Of a DNA stretch of 64,000 nucleotides, positions 45,907 through 57,040 are shown piece after piece (position 1 is the first letter of the stretch; each line of letters starts with the position of its first letter). A program made the translations under genes and the position numbers. The notes beneath the pieces were generated by a model. The model saw nothing but the letters and a program-made list of their open reading frames with translations, did not search any database and was not told where the DNA came from. The DNA is taken from NCBI RefSeq assembly GCF_000513935.1, contig NZ_AZUY01000004.1:153528-217527 (forward strand), in the 5' to 3' direction. The stretch comes from Mesorhizobium sp. WSM3626 (lineage in GTDB: Bacteria > Pseudomonadota > Alphaproteobacteria > Rhizobiales > Rhizobiaceae).

Positions 45907-47469
45907 TTACTCGGGCAGTCCTGCGCGCCGTAGTGCGCTTCCGAGAGCCTCCGCGAGTGCCGGCGCGCAGTTCACGCCTGCGAACTGGCGGCTGTAGCGA
46001 AAGCCAGGCTGAAGCTCGAGCACGCGAGTGGCGGCCACCTTCGCTTCATCCAACCGGTCCAGGTTGGCCAGCGCGGCGGCCAGTTGCACATAAGTGATAC
46101 TGTGCGCCGGGTTGGCTTGAACGGACTTGTAGGCCGCACGGCAAGCTTCTTCGTAACGACCGCGCAGCAAATGGCTCATTGCTTGAGCGTCAAATGCCGC
46201 CCAAGTCCACGAATCGAACGGACTAAGCCGCATACCCTGCTCGCTCCATTCTATCGCGCGCTCAGCTTCGCCGCTCCATCCGAGGATGACGCTGCCAAGA
46301 ATGTAGGTCAGCGCCGATGACGGGCTGATGGCGAGGGCGGCTTCCAATGCGGCGAATGCAGCGGCGCGATCGTGCGCATCCATTCCGATGGAAAAGCCGG
46401 CCCAGGTCAGCGCGAGCGCATCGTCCTGACCATGGACAATGGCAGACCGGGCGTGCCGGATCGAAGACGCACGGTGGATCTCCTGCAGCCCGGCGCGAAG
46501 AAACAGGCAATGGTGGCACATCGAGGCATTGCCATGTGCCAGCGCATAAGTCGGTTCGAGCGCGATAGCGCGGTCAAGAAGCAGCAGCGCTCTGGTCACC
46601 TGCCTCGGCATGCCTGAATCGACGTCGGGCTGGGCTTGCAGCACGAGATCGTAGGCATCGAGACTGTCAGGCCGCTTCCGCCTGACACGTTCGATTTCGG
46701 CTTTCCGCACGCTGGGCGCAATTGCGCCCACCGCCGACAGCGCGATCTCGTCTTGAAGCGCAAAGACGTCTTCGGAGCTGCGGTCGTAGCGCTCGGCCCA
46801 TACATGCGCGCCGGTCGATGCATCGATCATCTGTCCGGCAACGCGCACATTACCGCCGGCCTTGCGCACACTGCCTTCGAGGACATAGCGAACGCCAAGC
46901 TCGCGACCGACCTGCTTCACGTCCACGACGCGACCCTTGTAGGTGAAGGTCGAATTTCGGGCGATGACGAACAACCACTTGATGCGTGCCAGGCCTGTGA
47001 TGATGTCGTCCACCATTCCATCGGCAAAGTATTCCTGCTGCGGATCGCCGGTCAAGTTGGAGAACGGCAGGACCGCGATGGAAGGCTTTTCAGGCAAAGT
47101 CGGTGCCGACGCGGCACGGACGGCGGCCGAGGTATCAGGAACATTCATGGTGACAGCCGGGCCGACATAGCGATAGCCGCGGCGCGGCAATGTTTCGATC
47201 CAGCTCTCGACATTCGCTGTGTCGGCCAGGACGCGACGCAAGGCTGCGATCTGAACCGTCAAATTGTTATCGGCAACCGCCAATCCGCCCCAGCCGGCCT
47301 CGATCAGCGCGTCCTTGGATACGGGAACGCCCGCATTCTGGATCAGCAGGCGCAGCAGCGCGACGGCGCGTTGCCCAAGTATGGTCGGCTCACCCCAGCA
47401 AAAAAGAATGCCCACCTCCGGATCGAGGCGGAACGGGCCGAACTGGTAGAGGTCGCCCCTTACGGTCAT
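45907..47469 (-). CDS. wHTH transcriptional regulator with TolB-like and TPR regions
   Basis: 520 residues. The N-terminal OmpR/CadC-type winged helix (about 5-105) includes LIEAGWGGLAVADNNLTVQI and LPRRGYRYVGP. A linker precedes a TolB-like domain (about 128-255: PSIAVLPFSNLTGDPQQEYF, YVLEGSVRKAGGNVRVAGQM), then helical TPR-type repeats to the end. There is no transmembrane segment and no adenylate-cyclase catalytic domain, unlike CadC. The architecture is common in Mesorhizobium; ligands and targets are unknown. It is divergent from the cupin gene. Confidence 0.9.
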   Translation of the reverse strand: MTVRGDLYQFGPFRLDPEVGILFCWGEPTILGQRAVALLRLLIQNAGVPVSKDALIEAGWGGLAVADNNLTVQIAALRRVLADTANVESWIETLPRRGYRYVGPAVTMNVPDTSAAVRAASAPTLPEKPSIAVLPFSNLTGDPQQEYFADGMVDDIITGLARIKWLFVIARNSTFTYKGRVVDVKQVGRELGVRYVLEGSVRKAGGNVRVAGQMIDASTGAHVWAERYDRSSEDVFALQDEIALSAVGAIAPSVRKAEIERVRRKRPDSLDAYDLVLQAQPDVDSGMPRQVTRALLLLDRAIALEPTYALAHGNASMCHHCLFLRAGLQEIHRASSIRHARSAIVHGQDDALALTWAGFSIGMDAHDRAAAFAALEAALAISPSSALTYILGSVILGWSGEAERAIEWSEQGMRLSPFDSWTWAAFDAQAMSHLLRGRYEEACRAAYKSVQANPAHSITYVQLAAALANLDRLDEAKVAATRVLELQPGFRYSRQFAGVNCAPALAEALGSALRRAGLPE

Positions 47470-47579
47470 CAGAGTCTTTTAGCAAATTTTTGGGAACGGA
47501 TTCATGACTTTCCGTCGCGACCAGCCGATGTTGGCTAAATGCTTGGAAAAAAGCATGCGCCCAGCCAAAGGAGGGTCAT

Positions 47580-48041
47580 ATGAGCGCCAATGCCTTCATC
47601 CGCAGGCCCGATGAGAAGAAGGGCGTCATGCTGCGTGGTCATCCCATGGCTTTCCTCGTAACCGGCGAGAATACCAGGCACACCAGCATGTTCGATTGGA
47701 CGATCCCGCCGCAGTTCGCCACCGGGCGGCATGTGCACCGGGTGCAGGAGGAGACCTTCTACCTGCTCGACGGCGAGTGTGAATGGCATTTCGGCGACGA
47801 GACGATCCGCGCGACGCCTGGAACCTTTCTGTTCATCCCGCCGGGGGTGCCGCACAACATCACCAATGTCAGCGAGAAACCGGCTCGCGTGCTGATGACC
47901 GTTTCTCCGCCTGGCCATGAGCATTATTTCGAAGAGCTCGCCAGCCTTGCGGCGCAGGGTGCGCCGGATCCAAAAGCGCTCGCCGATCTGCGAAATCGCT
48001 ATGACACTGACCAACTCTCGACTCTGACGACGCGCGCGTAG
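47580..48041 (+). CDS. cupin domain protein
   Basis: 153 residues; the ATG at 47580 has the ribosome site AAAGGAGG. A single cupin with the metal residues visible in HVHRVQEETFYLLDGE (two His and a Glu) and the fourth His in PPGVPHNITN. Such stand-alone cupins may be quercetinase-like or bind small ligands. Divergent from the wHTH-TolB regulator across 110 bp, so it is a candidate target of it. Confidence 0.88.
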   Translation: MSANAFIRRPDEKKGVMLRGHPMAFLVTGENTRHTSMFDWTIPPQFATGRHVHRVQEETFYLLDGECEWHFGDETIRATPGTFLFIPPGVPHNITNVSEKPARVLMTVSPPGHEHYFEELASLAAQGAPDPKALADLRNRYDTDQLSTLTTRA

Positions 48042-48186
48042 GCTCGTCACCAAACTTCGATGGCCACTCCGGGTTTTTCTGAGTTCGGACCTTTCTACCG
48101 CGAGCCGCGGGACACGCTTCGGGAACGACACCGGCTAAGCGGATGCGCTGGAAAATCTTCGCGAGCAGAGTTTCCGGCGAGCCGCC

Positions 48187-48876
48187 CTAAGCGTCTTCCG
48201 ACCATTCCGACAGCGCCGCGATCACGCTTTTCAACTCCGCCCAGCGGCGGATCACCGTTTCGGCACCGGCCTCCGTCAGGGCATCGGCATGGCCGGGATA
48301 GCTGTGGCTGGCGCCCGTAAAACCGATCACGCGCATGCCGGCGGCCTTGGCGCCGGTGACGCCGTGCACGGAATCCTCGATGACGAAGGTGTTCGCCGGG
48401 TTGGCGGCGAGCTTTTCGGCGGCATGCAGGAACACGTCCGGAGCCGGCTTGGTCTTTCCGGTCGGCGTCTCCATCGCCGAGAAGATGCGCCCGGCGAAGA
48501 ATGGCAGCAGATGCACCTTCTCCAGCATGAACTCGATCCGCTCCGAACGTGAATTGGAGCAGATGCAGCGCTGCGCCGTGACCGAGGCGACCGCTTCGCG
48601 CACACCCTCGATGGCACGCACGTCGCTGCGCAGTTTGCGGTCGACCAGTTCCTCGGCGCGATCGATCAGCGACACCTGAAACGGGATTTTGGACTTCTCC
48701 TCGATCCGGATCAGGATGTCCTTGAAGGTCAGGCCGGCATAGGTTTCGGCAATCTCCTCCGCCGAGATTTCATATCCGGCCAGGGTGATCAATTCGGCCT
48801 CGACCCGCGCGGCGATGATTTCGGAATCGACGAGCACGCCGTCGCAATCGAAGATGACAAGATCTGGCTGGGGCAT
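48187..48876 (-). CDS. HAD family hydrolase (phosphoglucomutase/phosphatase-like)
   Basis: 229 residues from the ATG at 48876. HAD motif I is FDCDGVLVDSE at residues 9-19, motif II lies in CSNSRSERIEFML, and motif III/IV in KPAPDVFLHAA and FVIEDSVHGVTGAKAAGM. The cap is the helical type of the beta-phosphoglucomutase/phosphoglycolate phosphatase group. Substrate unknown. Divergent from ccrM across 177 bp. Confidence 0.9.
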   Translation of the reverse strand: MPQPDLVIFDCDGVLVDSEIIAARVEAELITLAGYEISAEEIAETYAGLTFKDILIRIEEKSKIPFQVSLIDRAEELVDRKLRSDVRAIEGVREAVASVTAQRCICSNSRSERIEFMLEKVHLLPFFAGRIFSAMETPTGKTKPAPDVFLHAAEKLAANPANTFVIEDSVHGVTGAKAAGMRVIGFTGASHSYPGHADALTEAGAETVIRRWAELKSVIAALSEWSEDA

Positions 48877-49026
48877 GGTGATCCGGACGATGGAGGATGG
48901 AGGGGATGGCCACTCAGGGCCCAAGCGGCGCGGCATACACCAACGGCCGGACCTTCGCAAATCTGGTGGCCATCCGCGCGCCTTCACCGAATATTTACGC
49001 TGATCGGTAACCATAACGGGGAGTAA

Positions 49027-50187
<1,161 letters not shown>

Positions 50188-50252
50188 CCCCCTGCCGCTT
50201 GCATCATATTCGTTGATTCAAACTCTCAACGGATCGCCGCAAGCGATAGAGA

Positions 50253-50864
50253 TCACGCCTTGATTCCAAAGCGTTCAAGATCTGCCTGAAGCGTACTGGC
50301 ATCGGTGAACAGCACCGCTTGCCAGCCGGCGGCCTTGGCGCCGTCGACATTTTTCTGGCTGTCGTCGATGAACAGTGTCGCCGACGGTTCGAGGCCGAAC
50401 GCGGCCACGTGGTGGTCGTAAATGCCGCGGTCCGGCTTTATCTTGCCGATCTCGCCGGAAATGGTGACGCCGCGCGGACGATCGAGGAAATCGAAACGTT
50501 CGCGCGCTTCTGCCAGCGTGTCGGAGGCAAAGTTGGTCAGCATCGTCACATCGTGGCCGCTGTCGATCAGGCCGAGCATGATGGCGACGCTGTCGTCATA
50601 GGCATGCGGAACCATCTCGTGCCAGTGGCGGCGGAAATTGCGGATGTTTTCGGCGTGCTCGGGATGCTCCGCGATCAGCAGCGCTTCGGCCTCTTCCCAC
50701 GTCCGGCCGCGATCCTGTTCGATGTTCCAGTCATGCGTGCAGACATTGTCGAAGAACCACTTTCGCTCTTCGGCATCGGGAATGAGGCGGCTGAACGGAA
50801 TGTTCGGATCGTAATGGATCAGCACGCGGCCGATGTCGAAAACGATGTGGCGGATTTCAGTCAT
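50253..50864 (-). CDS. HAD family phosphatase (YihX/epoxide-hydrolase N-terminal-like)
   Basis: 203 residues from the ATG at 50864. Motif I reads VFDIGRVLIHYD at 8-19, with the second Asp replaced by Gly, as in the YihX and soluble epoxide hydrolase N-domain group. Later motifs are MLTNFASD, KIKPDRGIYDHH and LFIDDSQKNVDGAKAAG. Probably a sugar-phosphate phosphatase. Its start overlaps the end of mutY by 8 bp, so the two are translationally coupled on the minus strand. Confidence 0.9.
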   Translation of the reverse strand: MTEIRHIVFDIGRVLIHYDPNIPFSRLIPDAEERKWFFDNVCTHDWNIEQDRGRTWEEAEALLIAEHPEHAENIRNFRRHWHEMVPHAYDDSVAIMLGLIDSGHDVTMLTNFASDTLAEARERFDFLDRPRGVTISGEIGKIKPDRGIYDHHVAAFGLEPSATLFIDDSQKNVDGAKAAGWQAVLFTDASTLQADLERFGIKA

Positions 50865-51996
50865 GGGGCCTCTTTGCACTCAATGGCGACGGCTTTTTCG
50901 TCGCGCCGGGTATCGCAGCCTCGATTGCCTTTTTCATGACAGTGGGCAGCGCCTCGCCTGAAATCTCATGGGCCGGCGACCAGAAATACCCTGCCGGTGC
51001 ATCACCTTTGATGTGGGCGCGAAAGACTTCGAGTTCGAGCGCGAAATGGGTGAAGACATGCGTGATTTTTCCGGCGCGCAGCCAGTTGCCGGGAAAGGGC
51101 GCCGCCGCTTGCGTGGTGGCTCCGTCCGCCCGCGCCATCCAGGCGGTGGTAGGCACTTCCGTCATGCCGCCAAGCAGGCCCTTTTCCGGCCGCTTGCGCA
51201 AAAGAATGGCGCCGTCCTCACGTGTGGCCACGAAAGCCGCGCCGCGCCGCAGCGGTTTGTCGGCTTTTGGCGGCCGCACCGGGAAATTCTCGGGGTCGCC
51301 TGCAATGACGGCGCTGCAGTCCTCGCGCAGCGGGCACAGCATGCAGCGCGGCCGGCGCGGCGTGCAGATCGTGGCGCCGAGGTCCATCATCGCCTGGGCG
51401 AAGTCGCCGGGCCTTGTCGCCGGCACCATGCGCTCGACATGGGCTCGTATCTCGGTCTTGGCTTCGCTCAGCGGCGTCGTGATCGAAAACAGCCTTGAGA
51501 TGACGCGTTCGACATTGCCGTCGACAACCGCCGCGGGACGGTCGAAGGCGATTGCCGTGATGGCCGCCGACGTATAGGCGCCGATCCCCGGCAATTCTCG
51601 AAGTTCGGTCTCGGTATCTGGAAACCGGCCGCCGCGTGCCGCCACCAGATCGGCACAGGCCTTGAGATTGCGGGCGCGGGAGTAATAGCCGAGCCCCGCC
51701 CAGGCTTTCATCACATCCTCGGTCGGCGCCGCTGCCAGCGCTTCGACGTCGGGCCATTTCTCGACAAAGGCGCGGAAATAGGATTTCACCGCTTCGACGG
51801 TGGTCTGCTGCAGCATCACTTCGGACAGCCAGATGCGGTAGGGGTCGGCCCGCACACCGCGTGCATGCTCTCGCGGCGTCACGCGCCACGGCAATTCGCG
51901 ATGATGCGCGTCGTACCAGGCGAGCAGGCGTGACGCCGTATCGTCTGAGATGGCCTTGCTGGTCGGGGCCTTGCGGGTCTGGTCTGCTGGTGCCAT
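50857..51996 (-). CDS. mutY: A/G-specific adenine DNA glycosylase
   Basis: 379 residues. MutY removes adenine mispaired with 8-oxoguanine. The helix-hairpin-helix and catalytic Asp are in LPGIGAYTSAAI and VVDGNVERVISRLF; catalytic Glu in SEVMLQQTTVEAV. The iron-sulfur cysteines are in CTPRRPRCMLCPLREDC. A C-terminal NUDIX-like 8-oxoG recognition domain follows (about 235-360). It is divergent from the DUF721 gene with a 53-bp gap, and no strong ribosome site is seen. Confidence 0.95.
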   Translation of the reverse strand: MAPADQTRKAPTSKAISDDTASRLLAWYDAHHRELPWRVTPREHARGVRADPYRIWLSEVMLQQTTVEAVKSYFRAFVEKWPDVEALAAAPTEDVMKAWAGLGYYSRARNLKACADLVAARGGRFPDTETELRELPGIGAYTSAAITAIAFDRPAAVVDGNVERVISRLFSITTPLSEAKTEIRAHVERMVPATRPGDFAQAMMDLGATICTPRRPRCMLCPLREDCSAVIAGDPENFPVRPPKADKPLRRGAAFVATREDGAILLRKRPEKGLLGGMTEVPTTAWMARADGATTQAAAPFPGNWLRAGKITHVFTHFALELEVFRAHIKGDAPAGYFWSPAHEISGEALPTVMKKAIEAAIPGATKKPSPLSAKRPHD

Positions 51997-52049
51997 TGAT
52001 CTTGCGTTGGCCTGGCCGGTATCTGCTGGGTCGTGGCTGGAGAACGCAC

Positions 52050-52550
52050 ATGGCAGGGAAAAGGCCCTTCGGCAATCCCGTTCCGGTGAGCGACCTCGCC
52101 ACCGAGATCCTCGACCCGGTGCTGCGCAAGCGGGCAGGCATATCGATCGGTCTTGTCCAGTCCTGGGAAGAGATTGCCGGACCGCGCCTGGCCATCCACT
52201 CGCGGCCCGAAAAGATCCAGTGGCCCCGCCGCCTGCACGAAGACGATCCGTTCGAGCCGGCCGTGCTGGTCATCGCCTGCGAAGGTATGGCCGCGCTTCA
52301 TCTGCAGCACGAGACCGGCGAGATCATCAACCGGGTGAACGCCTTCCTGGGTTTCAGGGCGATAGGCCGGATCAGGATCGTGCAGAAGCCGGTAAGCTCG
52401 GGAAGAGCCCGGCCCAAACCTGCCCTCAGGCCGCTGAGCGCGGCGGAAAAGGCGAAATTGGCCGATACTGTCGGCTTGATCGAGGATGACGGGCTGCGCG
52501 CCTCGCTGGAACGGCTGGGTGCGACCATTCTGGGCGCAAGGAAAGCCTAG
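52050..52550 (+). CDS. DUF721 family protein
   Basis: 166 residues from the ATG at 52050, with TGGAG upstream. The DUF721 core is seen in LVQSWEEIAGPRLAIHSRPE near residues 34-53, and then VLVIACEGMAALHLQHE and NAFLGFRAIGRIRIVQ. DUF721 proteins resemble the DciA helicase loader, but this small group in rhizobia is not characterised. It lies in the mutY / DUF721 / dsbA-like / smc arrangement conserved in rhizobia. Confidence 0.88.
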   Translation: MAGKRPFGNPVPVSDLATEILDPVLRKRAGISIGLVQSWEEIAGPRLAIHSRPEKIQWPRRLHEDDPFEPAVLVIACEGMAALHLQHETGEIINRVNAFLGFRAIGRIRIVQKPVSSGRARPKPALRPLSAAEKAKLADTVGLIEDDGLRASLERLGATILGARKA

Positions 52551-52551
52551 T

Positions 52552-52571
52552 TATGACTGGCAACGGTCATA
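52552..52571. other. short palindrome after DUF721
   Basis: TATGAC (52552-52557) and GTCATA (52566-52571) flank eight bases, beginning two bases after the DUF721 stop and 140 bp before the DsbA-like gene. Weak evidence for either a terminator or a regulator site. Confidence 0.25.
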
Positions 52572-52714
52572 GGTTTGTCGTTAATCTCTCGCATTCGTGA
52601 TCACCCTCGTCAGGTTTCGCGATTGGATTGGGGACAGGGATGCCTTAATTCGCGCCAACTCTCGCTTTTTCGTGCCATTGCATTGCAAAATCCAACCCTT
52701 ATCAGGTGATTCGT

Positions 52715-53458
52715 ATGAGCCGCACCCCGTTTGGCCAAAGCTTCTCTCGCAGAAACGTCCTGACTTCGCTGGCCGCCATCCCGGCGGTGGCCCTGCTCGC
52801 CGCCTGCAGCGATTCCGGCGAACAGGCCAAGGCTGCGGATGTGAAGCCCGCGGACCCGGCGGCGCCCACAAAGCCGGCCACGCCCGCCGCGGTCCAGGTG
52901 CCGGAGGTGCAAGGCACGGTGGATATGACCGAACTGATGAAGCCGGGTGCGCTGCCCGACAAGCAGCTCGGCAAGGATGACGCCAAGGTCACCATCGTCG
53001 AATATGCCTCGATGACCTGCCCGCACTGCGCGCATTTCGCCGAGACCACCTTTCCGGATTTGAAGACCAAGTACATCGATACCGGCAAGGCCCGTTACAT
53101 CCTGCGCGAATTCCCGTTCGATCCGAGCGCCGAAGCCGGTTTCATGCTGGCGCGCTGCGCCAAGGACAACTATTTCCCGATGGTCGATGTCCTGTTCCGG
53201 CAGCAGGCGAACTGGGTCGGCGTGTCCAACACCAAGGATGCGCTGCTGCAAATCTCCAAGCTTGCCGGTTTTACACAGGAGTCCTTCGAGGCCTGCTTGA
53301 CGGACCAGAAACTTCTGGACGATGTGAGATCGGTCCAGAAGCGTGGCGCCAATGAATTCAAGGTCGACTCGACACCGACCTTCTTCATCAACGGTAAGAC
53401 CTACAAAGGGGCGATGTCGATTGAGGAAATGTCGGCCATCATCGACCCTCTGCTCTGA
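52715..53458 (+). CDS. DsbA family (thioredoxin-fold) lipoprotein
   Basis: 247 residues from the ATG at 52715; a GTG at 52706 is an alternative. The N-terminal signal sequence ends in a lipobox-like LLAACSD. A long Pro/Ala-rich linker (about 45-75) leads to a DsbA-type thioredoxin domain with the active-site CPHC (SMTCPHCAHFAETTFP), and the cis-Pro region STPTFFINGKTYKG. It probably introduces or isomerises disulfides in envelope proteins. It precedes smc. Confidence 0.92.
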   Translation: MSRTPFGQSFSRRNVLTSLAAIPAVALLAACSDSGEQAKAADVKPADPAAPTKPATPAAVQVPEVQGTVDMTELMKPGALPDKQLGKDDAKVTIVEYASMTCPHCAHFAETTFPDLKTKYIDTGKARYILREFPFDPSAEAGFMLARCAKDNYFPMVDVLFRQQANWVGVSNTKDALLQISKLAGFTQESFEACLTDQKLLDDVRSVQKRGANEFKVDSTPTFFINGKTYKGAMSIEEMSAIIDPLL

Positions 53459-53479
53459 CATCAGCTCAGCGCCGAAGCG

Positions 53480-53497
53480 GCAGCGCTCCGGCGCTGC
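53480..53497 (+). terminator. hairpin after the DsbA-like gene
   Basis: GCAGCGC (53480-53486) and GCGCTGC (53491-53497) form a 7-bp GC stem with a 4-base loop, 22 bp after the DsbA-like stop. The tail is pyrimidine-rich but lacks a proper T-run. Confidence 0.45.
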
Positions 53498-53581
53498 TTG
53501 CCTCTCTATCTGTTCGCGCGCTATGCGCCCTGTCTCAAAACCTCGGTACAGTTTTGCGGGACCGGTGTATGAGGCGCGTGA

Positions 53582-56500
53582 ATGAAGTTTTCGCGCCTCC
53601 GCCTCCTTGGTTTCAAGTCCTTCGTCGAACCCGGCGAGTTCGTCATCGAACGCGGCCTGACCGGCATTGTCGGGCCGAACGGGTGCGGCAAGTCGAACCT
53701 CGTCGAGGCGCTGCGCTGGGTGATGGGCGAAAGCTCCTACAAGAACATGCGCGCGTCCGGCATGGACGACGTGATCTTTTCCGGCTCGGGCACGCGCCCC
53801 GCCCGCAACACCGCCGAAGTTACGCTTTTCCTCGACAACAGCGACCGCTCGGCTCCATCAGCCTTCAATGATGCCGACGAACTGCAGGTGTCGCGCCGTA
53901 TCGAGCGCGAGGCCGGCTCGCTCTACCGCATCAACGGCAAGGAAGCGCGCGCCAAAGACGTGCAGCTTCTGTTCGCCGACCAGTCGACCGGCGCGCGCTC
54001 GCCCTCGATGGTCGGGCAGGGCCGTATCGGCGAACTGATCCAGGCCAAGCCGCAGGCGCGCCGCGCGCTGCTCGAAGAGGCGGCCGGCATTTCCGGCCTG
54101 CACACCCGCCGCCACGAGGCGGAACTGCGGCTTAAGGCGGCCGAGCAAAATCTCGAACGCCTGGACGATGTCGTCGGCGAACTGGAAAGCCAGATCGAAA
54201 GCCTGAAGCGCCAAGCGCGCCAGGCTTCCCGCTTCAAGAATCTGTCGGCCGACATTCGCAAGGCCGAAGCAACGCTCTTGCATCTGCGCTGGACGTTGGC
54301 CAAGACGCAGGAAGGCGAGGCGCGTTCGGCGCTGGCGACGGCCACGGCGCTCGTCGGCGATCGCGCCGCCACGCAGATGAACGCGGCCAAGGAGCAGGGC
54401 ATCTCCGCCCATCGCTTGCCCGACCTGCGCGACGCGGAAGCCGCGGCTGCCGCGGCCTTCCAGCGGCTGTCGATCGCCAGGTCGCAGATCGAGGAAGAAG
54501 CCGGCCGCATCCGCACCCGTCAGGCCGAACTCGAGCGCCGGTTGCAGCAACTCGACGGTGACATTGCCCGCGAAGAGCGGATGGTGCGCGACAATGCCGA
54601 CGTACTCGAGCGCCTGCGCGCGGAAGAGGCCGCGCTGAACTCCGAAAACGCCGGCGCCGCGGAGCGAGAGGCCACTACCCGCGCGGCATTCGAACAAGCC
54701 GCCTCGACGCTTGCGCAAAGCGAAGCCAAGCTCGCCGCGCTGACCGCCGAGCGCGCCGAGGCCGCCGCCTCGCGCCATCAGATCGAACGGACTTTGCGCG
54801 AAACCGCCGAGCGGCGCGATCGCTTCGCCCGTCAGCTCGCCGATGTCGATCGGGAGTTATCGGACATCCTCGCCAAGGTGGCCGGCCTGCCCGATCCGGC
54901 CGAGAAACGGATCCTGGTCGAACAGGCGATGGCATTGCTGGAAGAGTCCGAGGCCTCGGTGGCGCAGGCCGAGCAGTCGGTCATCGACGCTCGTGGCGCC
55001 GAAAGTGCCGCTCGGCCCCCGCTTCAGGACGCCAGGGCGGAACTGGCTGGGATCGAGACCGAAGCGCGTACGCTGGCCAAGATCCTGAACGCGGCCAGCG
55101 GCGATCTCTTCCCTTCCGTGCTGGAGCAGATCAGCGTCGAGCGCGGCTTCGAGACGGCCCTGGGCGCGGCCTTGGGCGAAGACCTCGACGTGCCGCTCGA
55201 CCGTAGCGCACCGGCGCATTGGGGCGAAAGCGAAATCCAGCCCGGCGACGCCGCGCTTCCGGAAGGGATCAAGAGCCTTGCCAGCGTGGTTCGCGCGCCG
55301 GCACAACTTGCCCGCCGCCTGGCGCAGATCGGCATCGTCGAGGCCGCTGATGGCCGCCGGTTGCAGGGGCTTCTGGCTCCCGGCCAGCGCCTGGTCAGCC
55401 GCGAGGGCGCGCTGTGGCGCTGGGACGGTCTGACCGCCAGCGCCGATGCACCGACCGCCGCGGCACAAAGGCTGGCGCAGAAGAACCGGCTTGCCGAACT
55501 CGATGCCCAAGCGGTGCAGGCGACGCTCGTCCTGCGCCAGGCCGAGGAGACGCTGGCACAGGCCGAGCAGGCGCTGCGCCAGGCAAGCGAAGCGGAGCGA
55601 ACCACACGCCAGGCCGGACGCGAAGCCCAGCACCGGCTGGACGCCGCCCGCAATGCGCTGGCCGAGGCCGAAAAGGCCGGCGGTGAACTGTCGAGCCGGC
55701 GTGCCGCGCTGGACGAAGCGCGCGCCCGCATCGTCGACAGCCACGAGGAGACATCGGCGACTTTCGTCGAGGCCGAGATGCTGCTGCAGGACGCGCCGGA
55801 TCTCGGCGACCTGCAATTGCAGCTCGAACAGTCCTCGGCCAATGTCTCTCGCGACCGCGCCACGCTTGCCGACGCGCGTGCCGTCCATGAGGGGTTGCGG
55901 CGCGAAGCCGAGGCCCGCACCCGACGGCTGGACGCCATCGGCGCCGAGCGCAGCAACTGGCTGGTGCGTGCCGAAAACGCCTCGACACAGATCGCCTCGC
56001 TCGGCGAACGCAAGGCCGAGGCCGAGGCCGAGCGCGAACGGCTGGCCGATGCGCCCGATGAGATCGACGCCAAACGCCGTGCGCTGCTGTCGCAGCTCAC
56101 CGAGGCCGAGACCTTGCGCAAGGCGGCCGCCGACCGGCTGCAGGAAGCGGAGAACAGGCAGGCCGAACTGGACAAGGCGGCCACATCAGCCATCCAGTCG
56201 CTGGCCGAAGCGCGCGAAACCCGCGCCCGCGCCGAGGAACGGCTGACGGCGGCGGACGAACGCCGGCTGGAGGTCGAGGCGCGCATCCAGGAAACGCTGA
56301 ACACGCCGCCGCATCTGGTCATCCGCCACACCGGCCTGGAAGCCGGCGACCCGATGCCCGAGATGCCCGAGATCGAACGTCAGTTGGATCGGCTGAAAAT
56401 CGAGCGCGAACGGCTCGGCGCCGTCAATTTGCGCGCCGAGGAAGAGCAGAAGGAGCTTTCCGATCGCCTGGAGACGATCGTGTCCGAGCGCGAGGACATC

Positions 56501-57040
56501 ATCGAAGCGATCCGCAAGCTCAGGCAAGCGATCCAGAGCCTCAACCGTGAAGGCCGCGAGCGGCTGCTGGCCGCCTTCGATGTGGTGAACAGCCATTTCC
56601 AGCGGTTGTTCTCGCATCTGTTCGGTGGCGGCACGGCGGAATTGCAACTGATCGAATCCGAGGATCCGCTGGAGGCGGGACTTGAAATCCTGGCCCGTCC
56701 GCCCGGCAAGAAGCCGCAGACCATGACGCTGCTGTCGGGCGGCGAGCAGGCGCTGACGGCGATGTCGCTGATCTTTGCCGTGTTCCTGACCAATCCGGCG
56801 CCGATCTGCGTGCTCGACGAAGTCGATGCGCCGCTCGACGATCACAATGTCGAGCGCTTTTGCGATCTCATGGACGAGATGGCCAAGACCACCGAGACAC
56901 GTTTCGTCATCATCACCCACAATCCCATCACCATGGCCCGCATGGACCGGCTGTTCGGCGTGACCATGGCCGAGCAGGGGGTCAGTCAGTTGGTCTCCGT
57001 CGACTTGCAGGCCGCCGAAGCGATGCGCGAGGCGAGCTGA
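53582..57040 (+). CDS. smc: chromosome segregation protein SMC
   Basis: 1152 residues, full length. Walker A is GPNGCGKS at 31-38, the signature LSGGEQ is at 1051-1056, and Walker B is PICVLDEVDAPLDDHN near 1080. Two long coiled coils (about 165-490 and 645-990), rich in Ala, Glu, Arg and Gln, flank a hinge (about 500-640). SMC with ScpA/ScpB condenses and separates daughter chromosomes. No scp genes are in the window. The coiled coils explain the very long open frames on the other strand here. Confidence 0.96.
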   Translation: MKFSRLRLLGFKSFVEPGEFVIERGLTGIVGPNGCGKSNLVEALRWVMGESSYKNMRASGMDDVIFSGSGTRPARNTAEVTLFLDNSDRSAPSAFNDADELQVSRRIEREAGSLYRINGKEARAKDVQLLFADQSTGARSPSMVGQGRIGELIQAKPQARRALLEEAAGISGLHTRRHEAELRLKAAEQNLERLDDVVGELESQIESLKRQARQASRFKNLSADIRKAEATLLHLRWTLAKTQEGEARSALATATALVGDRAATQMNAAKEQGISAHRLPDLRDAEAAAAAAFQRLSIARSQIEEEAGRIRTRQAELERRLQQLDGDIAREERMVRDNADVLERLRAEEAALNSENAGAAEREATTRAAFEQAASTLAQSEAKLAALTAERAEAAASRHQIERTLRETAERRDRFARQLADVDRELSDILAKVAGLPDPAEKRILVEQAMALLEESEASVAQAEQSVIDARGAESAARPPLQDARAELAGIETEARTLAKILNAASGDLFPSVLEQISVERGFETALGAALGEDLDVPLDRSAPAHWGESEIQPGDAALPEGIKSLASVVRAPAQLARRLAQIGIVEAADGRRLQGLLAPGQRLVSREGALWRWDGLTASADAPTAAAQRLAQKNRLAELDAQAVQATLVLRQAEETLAQAEQALRQASEAERTTRQAGREAQHRLDAARNALAEAEKAGGELSSRRAALDEARARIVDSHEETSATFVEAEMLLQDAPDLGDLQLQLEQSSANVSRDRATLADARAVHEGLRREAEARTRRLDAIGAERSNWLVRAENASTQIASLGERKAEAEAERERLADAPDEIDAKRRALLSQLTEAETLRKAAADRLQEAENRQAELDKAATSAIQSLAEARETRARAEERLTAADERRLEVEARIQETLNTPPHLVIRHTGLEAGDPMPEMPEIERQLDRLKIERERLGAVNLRAEEEQKELSDRLETIVSEREDIIEAIRKLRQAIQSLNREGRERLLAAFDVVNSHFQRLFSHLFGGGTAELQLIESEDPLEAGLEILARPPGKKPQTMTLLSGGEQALTAMSLIFAVFLTNPAPICVLDEVDAPLDDHNVERFCDLMDEMAKTTETRFVIITHNPITMARMDRLFGVTMAEQGVSQLVSVDLQAAEAMREAS

